Shown: piece after piece, positions 26,227-35,154 of the stretch
How the letters are laid out: each line of letters starts with the position of its first letter
How positions within the stretch are numbered: position 1 is the first letter of the stretch
Position numbers and translations under genes: made by a program
NCBI GenBank assembly: GCA_013397075.1
Contig: VWZS01005895.1
Location: 245,396 to 309,395 of the forward strand
Source of the DNA: Rhabdornis inornatus
Lineage: Eukaryota > Chordata > Aves > Passeriformes > Rhabdornithidae
Direction of reading: 5' to 3'
DNA length: 64,000 nucleotides
Notes under the pieces: model-generated
Told to the model about the DNA's origin: nothing
The model's database searches: none
What the model saw: the letters and a program-made list of their open reading frames with translations, nothing else

Positions 26227-26478
26227 TCAGCAATATTTTTTAAAGATTTAAAAAGCAAAGAGTTACAAAACCATTTGCAATTAACTTGAAATAGAAAAGA
26301 TAGCACTTTTTTTTAAATCCCATTATATAGTACACCGTATAAATTACAGAGTATTCAAATGCATAAATGCATCTGTGTAACATTTATCAAATGTAATTTT
26401 TTTCATTATTGTTGGGGGGCTTATCTTTTTCTAGAGTTTTTTTCTCCTTGTCCTAGAGACCCCCATCTTCCCTCACTA

Positions 26479-28464
26479 TCACGTATGACAGTGCTCCAGG
26501 TCTGAGACGTTGCTGTTGCAGTATCGCATATTGTTGGGGATGTGGCAGTCTGTGTAGTTAATGCCCCCGTTAGGGGTATAAATGGGCTGCAGTCTGAAAT
26601 CTCCTTTAAGGAGCTGATCATTATTTAAGGAGACAATCTGGAAGCTGGTTTCCGTCATCTCCAGGATGGAGTTGTCCTTCTTGGTCCCTGCCTCACAGTA
26701 GTCATCTTTCCGACGGCCCCGGTTATATTTCCACTTCTGGGAGGTGTAACGACCTTTTTTGTGCATGTGCCAGCAAAAAATGCTGAGCAAGACCATGAGG
26801 ACAAATATCACTGCACCCCCAATCAACCCTGCCAGCAGAAATGGGGAGCCTAGGTTCTGAGAAGTCGTCTGTTCATGGCTGGAAGGGATGTTGCTGCCAT
26901 TCAAAAAGGAAGCCTTGGTTGTGGCTTCTGAACAGACAGTGTCATCTCCAGTTCGGTAATTGTTATAAGTATCCAGTGGAACCAAACAAATCCGGTAAGT
27001 GGATTTGGGCTCCAGATTTACCAAACTTGATTGCTGCTTCTCACCACTAATTATTCGTTCGTGAACAATTCCTCCTACCAGACTATGGCCCATTTTAACC
27101 CATGTGAGTTTATATGCCATCACTGAAAAAAGTGACATCCAGTTGACTTGGATGCAAGTGTCATTCACAAAATGGATGGAGAGCTGAATCCAGTCAGACA
27201 AAGGAGGTGTCACCCTTTCTCTGTCCTCTCTGTCAGGCACAGTGGGGAGTGTGGCAATAATGGGAGTGAGAGGATTATATTTACTACTTGAGGGAGGAAA
27301 TGATGAGCTGGGAAGTAATGTAGTTGGCATGGTTGTAGCTGGGACTGGGGTGATGATAAGTGGCAGACCAGGGGTGCTGGTGGGGCATGACAACATATTC
27401 ATATTGAGCTCCCTGACTGCCATACCTCGGACCTGCTCTGGTCCCTGGCACATAAAACCCCGCACATTGATGGAAGCAGGAATAAATTTGAGCCATTCAG
27501 TGACCCACTTAATGCTGCAGTCACATAACCAGGGATTATTCCTTACAGTGAGTTGTCTCAGGTTGTGGAGATTATCAAATACTCCCTTTGCCAACATCCG
27601 AAGTTGATTGTTGGAAATATCAAGACGTTCCAGTTTGTGGAGGTTTGAAAAGGCTGTAAGTGGTATATGGGTTATCTGGTTGTCCTGCAAGTAAAGTCTT
27701 AGCAGATGTGTACCTGGAAGATCGGGAGGAGGGTAAGTCAGTGAATTCCGAACTATTGAGAATTCCTTGAGCTTGGAGAGGTGGCTAAAAGTGCCTTCAG
27801 CTATGCCTTTATTGGTAAGGAGATTGCCATCCACAATCAGACGCTCCAGACTTGTAAGATTCTGGAAGGCCAGGTCTGAAATGACAGCAATTCTGTTTTC
27901 ATCTACACGAAGTTCTTGTAAGTCCAGCGGAAGGCCTACTGGCACACTGCTTAAGTGATTCTTGGACAAGAACAGAAGCTTGAGGCTGATGGCTTCCTGG
28001 AATGCCCCATCCTCAACACCAACAGTGGAGATGGAGTTGTCATCCAGGTGCAGTTCTTCCAGCTTCAAAAGCTGAGCAAGAGCAGCACGTGAAATAGTCT
28101 GAATGTTGTTTTCCTGCAGGTGGAGAACCCTGACATTCTTGGGCAGGTTCATGGGGAATTCATCCAATTGATTGCCATACAGGTAGACTGTGTGCACAGA
28201 CTGGACATTGTGCAACTCTGCAGGAAATCCAGCATTATTAATTTGGTTATTATGGAGGTAGAGGACGGTTACACCCTCCGGTATCCCAAGAGGCACTGAG
28301 GTCAAGCTTCGTTCATTACAGTAGACAAAGTTTCGGTCACAGCGGCACACTTTTGGGCAGGCCAAAGTTTTGGAGACCTGTATGTAGAGCCCCAGGGAAA
28401 AGATAAGCCATGATTTCATCAGAAGAGCCCAATCTGTGGGCCACATTTTAATCCACGAACCCAT
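26479..28464 (-). CDS. FLRT2: FLRT2, fibronectin leucine-rich transmembrane protein 2
   Basis: A single-pass cell-surface protein. In the family it acts in homotypic adhesion, as a repulsive ligand for UNC5 receptors (UNC5D especially), and in binding latrophilins. The 661 residues show, in order: a signal peptide (about 1-35, hydrophobic SWLIFSLGLYIQV); an LRRNT cap with C36, C40, C42, C49; about ten leucine-rich repeats to about 308; an LRRCT cap with C314, C316, C339, C360; a Ser/Thr/Pro-rich linker (361-418); an FN3 domain (about 419-517); a membrane helix (about 541-565); and a basic-start tail ending LEHCHT. N-glycosylation sequons lie at N202, N434 and N522. The human protein is 660 residues. 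Its LRR region and tail match closely as I recall them, which separates it from FLRT1 and FLRT3. The start chosen is the ATG at 28464: G at -3 and +4, and aligned with the human start. The open frame continues 23 codons upstream, but with no ATG before an in-frame stop. The coding sequence is intact in one exon. Confidence 0.98.
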   Translation of the reverse strand: MGSWIKMWPTDWALLMKSWLIFSLGLYIQVSKTLACPKVCRCDRNFVYCNERSLTSVPLGIPEGVTVLYLHNNQINNAGFPAELHNVQSVHTVYLYGNQLDEFPMNLPKNVRVLHLQENNIQTISRAALAQLLKLEELHLDDNSISTVGVEDGAFQEAISLKLLFLSKNHLSSVPVGLPLDLQELRVDENRIAVISDLAFQNLTSLERLIVDGNLLTNKGIAEGTFSHLSKLKEFSIVRNSLTYPPPDLPGTHLLRLYLQDNQITHIPLTAFSNLHKLERLDISNNQLRMLAKGVFDNLHNLRQLTVRNNPWLCDCSIKWVTEWLKFIPASINVRGFMCQGPEQVRGMAVRELNMNMLSCPTSTPGLPLIITPVPATTMPTTLLPSSSFPPSSSKYNPLTPIIATLPTVPDREDRERVTPPLSDWIQLSIHFVNDTCIQVNWMSLFSVMAYKLTWVKMGHSLVGGIVHERIISGEKQQSSLVNLEPKSTYRICLVPLDTYNNYRTGDDTVCSEATTKASFLNGSNIPSSHEQTTSQNLGSPFLLAGLIGGAVIFVLMVLLSIFCWHMHKKGRYTSQKWKYNRGRRKDDYCEAGTKKDNSILEMTETSFQIVSLNNDQLLKGDFRLQPIYTPNGGINYTDCHIPNNMRYCNSNVSDLEHCHT

Positions 28465-28537
28465 TTCTAATTTAAAGAAATAAAGTACCAAAGTGTTTAG
28501 GAACTGATAACAATAATAACACACAGGTAACAAAATC

Positions 28538-28546
28538 TCAGGTCAT
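28538..28546 (-). promoter_or_regulatory. uORF 5, minimal ATG-ACC-TGA
   Basis: A two-codon frame 82 bases before the main ATG, with T at -3. Near-minimal uORFs can stall ribosomes or act as leaky filters, but the weak context argues for frequent bypass. Confidence 0.35.
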
Positions 28547-28601
28547 TAAAATTGGCTTCTATTTATGTCCAGTGTTCAGGCCAGAGTTAAAGTCCTGGAG
28601 G

Positions 28602-28670
28602 CTAACAATAAAATAATCCTTTTATAATTGGCCTACCTCCTACTTTTTGATAAGGAAAACACAGTGTCAT
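28602..28670 (-). promoter_or_regulatory. uORF 4 (22 codons)
   Basis: The longest of the five: 22 codons, ending in TAG. Its ATG is fused to the stop of uORF 3. Start context is weak (C at -3, A at +4). The predicted peptide resembles nothing I know. Confidence 0.4.
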
Positions 28671-28705
28671 TAGCCAGGGTTACAATGTTTGTTGCCTTCC
28701 TCCAT
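28670..28705 (-). promoter_or_regulatory. uORF 3 (11 codons), stop overlaps next start
   Basis: Eleven codons (M-E-E-G-N-K-H-C-N-P-G), then TAA. The last A of the stop is the first A of the next ATG (TAATG). Such overlaps are classic reinitiation arrangements in other systems. Context at the ATG is weak to moderate (C at -3, G at +4). Confidence 0.4.
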
Positions 28706-28730
28706 GTGTGCTGAAAGAACCAGTTGCCAT
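28680..28730 (-). promoter_or_regulatory. uORF 2 (16 codons), strong start context
   Basis: The ATG is preceded by GGC and followed by G, the best context of the five. It reads 16 codons to TAA. It overlaps uORF 3 in another frame, so one scanning ribosome can translate only one of them. It would be the main brake if the 5' UTR is used as read here. Confidence 0.45.
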
Positions 28731-28818
28731 GCCTTTGCACTTGAACAACAGGTTACTTTAAAGCTACCAAAAGTCTCTGTGCTTGGAGGGGTATTTCACT
28801 GAAGTCTGTTGGTTTCTG

Positions 28819-28848
28819 TCAGCTTTCTGAAGTTGGCAAAGTCTTCAT
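28819..28848 (-). promoter_or_regulatory. uORF 1 (9 codons) in FLRT2 5' UTR
   Basis: ATG with G at -3, reading M-K-T-L-P-T-S-E-S and then TGA. Initiation context is moderate. Like the others, it ends well before the main start, so ribosomes must reinitiate or scan past it. Confidence 0.4.
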
Positions 28849-28875
28849 ATCCGCTATCTGTCAGATCTGGCCTGC

Positions 28876-28902
28876 CTGTAAAAGGAAAGAGAAAAGAAAA
28901 AG
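28876..28902 (-). other. Splice acceptor of the FLRT2 coding exon
   Basis: On the minus strand a near-unbroken pyrimidine run (TTTTTCTTTTCTCTTTCC) leads to TTTTACAG and then G. This is an excellent 3' splice site at the expected distance upstream of the start codon. The exon would begin at 28875. Confidence 0.8.
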
Positions 28903-30189
28903 CTGAATAGCATGAAATGTTTAATAGGGAAGATCAAGCCCATTAGAACACTATTCTAAGGTTGAGCTCTTTATGGATTTCTGAGAAAAAAAGGAAAAAA
29001 AAAGGCATTAATATTAAACATTAGCTTAATATTACTGTTAAATAGTCTTGAAATAGATTTGATGCAAAGTCATTGCAATGACTGAAGGATTTTCAGTGAC
29101 TTCAGTGAAGGCTAGATCTATTACTTGCATTTGCATACTATACCTCCAGTCTTTGTCCCCTCAAAGTCTGTTTAAAATTCTAGAACTGAAAACAGCCCCA
29201 AACCCAAACCATTTAACTGGAAATTATTGCTCAGGTAACTATTTTTCTTTTGCAGAACCACTGACTTCAATGACTGCTATTCACTGATGCCTGACAGAGT
29301 AGACTCTGGCCTGTATTCTTTAATCACACTCCATGTTTTTCCTCATTTTCTACCTGACTCTGGAATATTCTGCTTCTATTTCTGTAATACCATTGCATAT
29401 ATTGTCCAAATTAATGCATGCTGCCAGATTATCGTACCTTGCTCTAGTGAATTAGAGCCTTATTAGGAGAGTCTTTCAAACAAGTATAGTACTACACGAA
29501 TGTAAGATACCCTGCTGTAAGACATACATTTGCTAAAACTATCATCTTGATTTTGGTTCTGATGTGAACTGTGTTGTCAATAGATTTCACAACTTGCTCT
29601 CCACTAAATGAAACAGGCTCACATCTGCTAAGTTATTGTTTTAGGAGATCAGCTCAAATGACGGCAGTTTTGCAGAACACTTCCCTTGAAACCATAAAGG
29701 TTAGATATGGCTTTTAATTTTGCTACACAGTTATCTGTGAATGACTACATAAACAAGTATGTTAGCTTTACTATAGTTGAGCTCCTTAATGTGTATTTTC
29801 AGCTTGTAAGCATACTTTTTATGTTCTCGGCTACTATTTATTATCCAGACCTATAACCAAACATTCCCACTCTCTAAAGCATGCAATGAAAAATACTGTG
29901 TTGTTTGATGTTATCTTGTCTTGTTATATGTTGTTTCCAATGATTGTTGTGCCCCCAGCCCCCCCATGCATTATACATAGTTGGACCTAATGAAGGATAT
30001 AAACCTTAGCAAGTACAAAGCATGTGCACATCTCAGGGTCTTCAATTGCAGTGACATAAGCACAGAATTTTTCCAGGTTTTGTTTATCCAGATCAAAACT
30101 CAGGCTGGGATTTCAACAAAATAGAATTTTAGTGAACAAAAATCCTGTTTCAAAATGGTGTTTGCTTTTTTCCCCCCTATTATTTCTCT

Positions 30190-30205
30190 TTTATTATTAT
30201 TATTG
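30190..30205. repeat. (TTA)n short microsatellite
   Basis: About five TTA units next to a C run and a T-rich tract. Confidence 0.75.
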
Positions 30206-31901
30206 TTATATTTATTTAAACAATTTAAGAACATCCAGGTCATTCAGAAAGAACTTACTTTGATCGTACATATAACCTTGTTCTTCTGATACAACTGTGC
30301 AATTTGTAACATGTCCCTGATGCTACTTTTGGGAGTCCTATGGACTGGTAGTGTAGAAAGCATCCTTGGGAGACAAACTGTTATAACCCTCCAACCTTGC
30401 ACTTGCAGATTACTGTATTTCTTTAGAGTATCATCAAATATCAGCCTCAAGGTTCAAACAGTTGGAGATAAAAAAGTGAGACTGTGAAAAATCCTGTTTA
30501 TCATTAAAAATTCAAATTTTAAAAATATAGAAATGTAATACTGTAATACAGCCTATATTGTGTATTGTCCTTTTATAGAAACAGTAAATTAGGTACCCCA
30601 CTGTCCATGGTTTTCTCTCTCACAGGCATATTTCAGTCAAGAGTGATTTCTTTTCAATTATGCCAGATGACGTGATACTGTAGAGAAACTCTTAACAGGA
30701 TTACATCCTAACATGAGCCTAAGTGTGACAGTTTATCCGCCTCTAATGCGGCCTGGCTCCCATCTAGATCACAATGCTCTGATCCGTCATGACACTCTCT
30801 TTTAAAATGAGAATAGATATGCAGAGCATCCTCTGAGATACTTGGGACCACACAGAGTAATAATAATTGTTAGTACTCCCTCACTTTTCCATCATCATCA
30901 GAGAGAGACAGTCTGTACATCCTAACAGATCCAATACCCTGCACTAAGCTCACTTCCGATTGTAAGTCCAGTTACTGATTAGGTTTTATTTCACTCGCAG
31001 GTATAATAGAAAACTCAGCTGAGAACATGCAGCCACGGGCAGCTGCAGCTCCTGGTTTGCTGGGAACCTCCTAAGAACAGACTGTCATATTAAAATTGAT
31101 TTATGCATTCTAGTACTCTGTCCAGTGTACCTCTCACCTAAGTAGATGTGGCACCTGAATTAAAGATTTTGGTAATTATTCAAAAAATTAGGTGAAGCAC
31201 ACAGCACCTCTCATTAGATATTACAAGAAAAAGAGCTTTGATTGGACAGTCACTTAAGCAGATTCTGGAGTTTCTCTTCTTATTTTGTTACATGGATTTT
31301 GTTATTAAAAATCTGTTAAAACTTTCCTAATGTTTTCTTTGCTTGTGATGGTAAGAAAGGTAGTCCTCTTATTAATGCCAGTATCCTAAACTCTAGATAT
31401 CAGTCCTTAATAAACTGATACAATAAAAATCAGTAGAGATTATATGTATTTGGAACTACATTTGATCATACTAAGCAAGAGCACAAGGACATATCTAACT
31501 ATATATTTATGACTTCAGGGTTGACTGTGGTGTGGCAGAGGTAAAGAATGAGGAAGCAAGGATAAAACTAAATGTATTTAAATAACTTTCTTGGGAAGGG
31601 TTTTACTTCAGTAGTCTTTTACAACTGCTTAATACTAACTTAAAATAGGGCTCATAGTTGCTGTATTTTTCAGCATATCTCAGGGACCCTAATGTAAAAG
31701 TGAGTTCTGTCTCTGTGTCAGAAATCTCTACCCCAAAAACATTAAAAAGACTGAAGAGTTGTAAACCTGTTTGATTAAAAACAAAAGAAACTCTATGAAG
31801 GAAAACCATCGTCCAAAAATTCCAAAAGGCTAGGAAAGTGTAAACAGTTTTTCCTTCAGTAAACATCCAAAACTGAAGGCAGGTGGAGTCACTCAGCTCC
31901 T

Positions 31902-31921
31902 CCCCATCCCCCCACCCCCCC
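31902..31921 (-). other. G-quadruplex-capable tract
   Basis: The minus strand carries runs of seven, six and four G separated by one or two bases. This is enough for a four-run quadruplex if the longest run is split. Confidence 0.5.
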
Positions 31922-32753
31922 ATCTCTGGCATGCTGGCTTCCTAAAGCAAGCTCTCTTTTCAATACAACTGCAAATACTAAACTGAATCTCTCTGCAAAT
32001 TTACTGATTTTTTCAGAATTAGAAATTTGGAAATGGAGGAATTAAAGGCATTCCTTAGCTATTGTGATTGTAAATCTTGCAAGTTGACTGACAAGCCATA
32101 GGTGGCAGTAACTTTGTTTATTTGAAATCAGAAAGTTCTATAAAACAATGTAGGTAGAGAAAAAGGCAAGTGTCACAATTAATTTAAAATTAAAGAAATC
32201 GACAAGCAAATGCCTTAATAGTAACACATCTGTTCACCACCAATTTGGTAATTTTTGTTTCTATTTCCTCCCCTGTACACTCGTTTTCTATTATTTCTCA
32301 CTATATCCTTCTTAGACACAAGTTATATCTTCCAAGTGTGTAAGACATTTCCTACCTTACTGCAGCCAGGATATTAACTCCCATTAGGATTTAAGGAATG
32401 ATACAATGAAGTTAGAAAACCACACTGAAATAGATGAGAAAATATCATGTTTCAGGTGGCCAAGTCTGAAAATTTGGCTTAGTAGTTCCTGCAATCAATG
32501 GAAATATTTATTTTCATAACTTACAATGCATTTCTGATCAACATTTTTATCTCGCAGTCTTTTTTCAAACCTGCCTTGTTTAAATTCCCTTTTGGCATAA
32601 CTGATGCTAGCTGGAAAAGAAAAAATTCTGGCTTATGTACTGGATAAAAGATATGGTGTTTTTATTAAAAATACTTTAAAGGTTGAAACATCTGTCTGCA
32701 AGTTGGGAAGGTGATTTTTTTTTTTTCAGTGGTACTTTTACTGGTCAGAATCC

Positions 32754-32775
32754 TCCATATGACTTCCATATGACT
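32754..32775. repeat. 11-bp perfect tandem duplication
   Basis: TCCATATGACT twice, head to tail, with a partial third copy (TCCA). Confidence 0.85.
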
Positions 32776-33799
32776 TCCAGCCTTTGTCACCCTGCTGTGC
32801 ATAGCCATTAAATAATTAATATATTACTGAAAATTATGTTCAATTATAGATTTGTGGCATCTAGAGGAAAAAAATCAACTCACTAGTAGTCTGCTCATGG
32901 AGCTTTTTCCTACCTCACTGACTGGCATACTGCCTCAGTGGTTCTGCTTACACTTCCTAAAGAATCTCCAAAGCTGCCCTTAGAACCATGTTTCCCATTT
33001 TTCATTCTGCAGTCTTCCAAACAGGCAGTCAAGGTCCCTGTGGCTACCTGATAGCCTAGTGATATTCAGGGAAGATAACAGAGAATAAAGGGAGGAAATA
33101 GCATATGGAGCCAAGCCTGCATATGAATACTTACAGCCCTATGTCATAAGCACAGAGTTTTGAAGTGCTCCTAAAGCCAGGTTGTCTATCTTCATTAGCC
33201 TAACTATGGTTTACATTAAGGCTATACATTTTTCAGAGATAATAAAATTAGAAATACTTGGCTATTCTTTCCTTCAAGGAATCCTGAAAATAACAAAAAA
33301 CAGGTCAAAGGAATCCAAGGCCTTTTTTTCTCTGATAGTCTAACCACTTAGCACCGCTTTTCCCAGCAGCTCATCCATCTATCTGGACCTCAGTACCATG
33401 CAACACAAATTGAAAGGCAAGCAAAACCAAAACCAAATGGTCATACCTATTCTTTTCACTATTACTAGTCAGTGACTCTTATTTAGCACTAAACCATTTG
33501 GCATAGATTTTCTTGGCTGTACTGCAGACCAGGGTTATAATCAAGTCATAATCTTACTCTACATAATTATAACATACAGTAAGTACAAAGCTATTATATC
33601 TGGAATTGAATGACAAACAGAAAGCAAATCTAATTCCGTTCGTATGAAATCTAGTACAGAGTTCCTTGTTCTTAAGAAAAATGTCCCTGTGTATCTATCA
33701 GCTGGTAACAAGAAAAAATACGGAATAATACCTGACAAATGCCTTTTTTCCATATGAGTTCGTATCTGTGGGTATATACATTAATGAATATCCTGGTGT

Positions 33800-33852
33800 T
33801 TTGGTTTTTTGGGGGGTATTTTGGTTTCGGGGGGGGTTGTTGGTTTTTTTTT
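33800..33852 (+). repeat. T/G low-complexity tract with G runs
   Basis: Runs of T alternate with runs of six and eight G. This is simple sequence, possibly able to form G-structures on the plus strand. Confidence 0.7.
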
Positions 33853-34076
33853 TGTTTATTTTTTAAGTGATTAGGAGCCTTGGGTGATAGTTTGCTGTAC
33901 ATATTTCTCTATGAGTTTCCTGCGTTTGAACTTTGTGTTCAAACTTTAATATGAGTCTATAGTCTCTGCATCAAAGGCACAGAGAAAATGACCCAAGGGA
34001 ATCAAAATGCTTTTACCAGAAGTCCTTCTGCATGTCTGCTGTTCTGGTTGCTTCATAGTTATGGGCGTGTTTTATG

Positions 34077-34140
34077 TAAGAAAAAGAAGTAAGGAGGAAG
34101 AAAAAGAGGTGAAGAAAAAGAGGTATAGCGAGGAAGAAAC
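34077..34140 (+). repeat. Purine-rich (GA) tract
   Basis: Sixty-odd bases that are almost all A or G, with AAGAAAAAGAGGT repeated. Confidence 0.75.
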
Positions 34141-35132
34141 CATCCTCGGTGCCCTCTTCGAAAGTGAGCATTGATGACAGGATAATGTTCAGTAGCTAGT
34201 ACAGGAAGGAAACCTTAGAGTGTCTCTGTACACTGTTACAGACACAATGAAGCCTACATGAACCGATTTTGGCAGAGAAGAGGGTTAATATCTTTGCCAT
34301 ATTGTTAGAAAAATGATTCGGCAAATGTACACTTCTGAACTCTTGTGCTTTTTTCTACTCTGATCAGGATGTTTCTGGTTTTACTTCTCAACTTGCATTT
34401 ATAATTATTATTAAAACCTCAAATCAGGCAGCCTGAGGAAGAAAGTGAAATTGATTTGGATCTGCCTTGGTGGAGACAGGAGAAAATTTAGAGAATGGAA
34501 CATCTTGCAACAATGGGTGTAAAGACATCATTTGCCATCTTTCTCCTTCTGGTTCTTCTATAATCTTCTGGTCCTCCAAGCCTTTTTTCTCTTTCTAGCT
34601 ACATTCCTGCAAATTATTATGTTGACACATCGCCCAGAAGATGCAGGCTTCAGGAAATCCCTTTTTAAAATGAATGCTATCATAGTGAACAAGAGCTTTG
34701 TCTTTGTAAATTTGGGTAGTGTACAAGTTCAACAGGACTCTGATACAGCCCAATTCCTGACTGCCAGGAGAGGGAGCTAAGCAGCAGGAAACTTTCTTTC
34801 CCTGAATAAACAAATAAATTAACAAATGTGGGACTTGTTTTCTTCCCACTTTATCTGTCCTCGCATACATGCACACACTTCTTCCTCGAAGCTGTCTGTG
34901 GCTGCTGACTTCTTCAATGGCGTCTCTGTTACATACCTGACAAACTCAGTTGTATAAGACTTTGTTACTTGGAAAATGTACATGTATTCCTATAAAAGCA
35001 CTATTCTCAGCTTCAAGGTTCAAAACTTTTTACTTGTGAGTTACTGCAGAGTGAAATTACTTCATAGGTATGAGGAGGCTTGTAAGAAGGAGGGAGAGAA
35101 AAGAGAACAAATAATGGAAAAAATATAGGTTT

Positions 35133-35154
35133 GGGTGGTGGGGGGGGAGGGGGG
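35133..35154 (+). other. G-quadruplex-capable tract
   Basis: GGG, GG, eight G and six G separated by single T, T and A. It can supply four G-triplets with short loops. On the transcribed (minus) strand it is C-rich. Confidence 0.55.

Larger units (their letters stand above)
23195..26478 (-). other. FLRT2: Probable FLRT2 3' UTR (maximal extent)
   Basis: AT-rich sequence directly following the FLRT2 stop on the minus strand. No in-frame continuation or splice donor is needed, because the protein is complete. Going downstream, the first canonical AATAAA on the transcribed strand is at 23216-23221. Weaker ATTAAA variants occur earlier, at 26074-26079, 25226-25231 and 24295-24300. The true 3' end is therefore not determined and several may be used. 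The stretch contains an ACAT/AT microsatellite and two A/C-rich tracts. A perfect 8-mer match to the miR-101 seed lies 253 bases past the stop. Confidence 0.45.
28465..28875 (-). other. FLRT2: FLRT2 5' UTR part of the coding exon
   Basis: 411 bases between the splice acceptor and the start codon on the minus strand. Both borders are visible: a polypyrimidine tract ending in ACAG just before G at 28875, and the start ATG at 28464. An in-frame TGA at 28545-28543 closes the frame upstream of the start. Five upstream ATGs occur, each with a short frame that ends before the main start. FLRT genes characteristically carry the whole coding sequence in the last exon together with the end of the 5' UTR. 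Confidence 0.8.

Noticed and set aside
26841..27958. Plus-strand open frames opposite FLRT2
   Set aside because: They are antisense shadows of the conserved FLRT2 coding sequence, with no family resemblance.
28465..28533. 23-codon N-terminal extension of FLRT2
   Set aside because: It would start at TTG with no ATG. The stretch has no counterpart in the human protein as I recall it, and a well-placed ATG follows at 28464.
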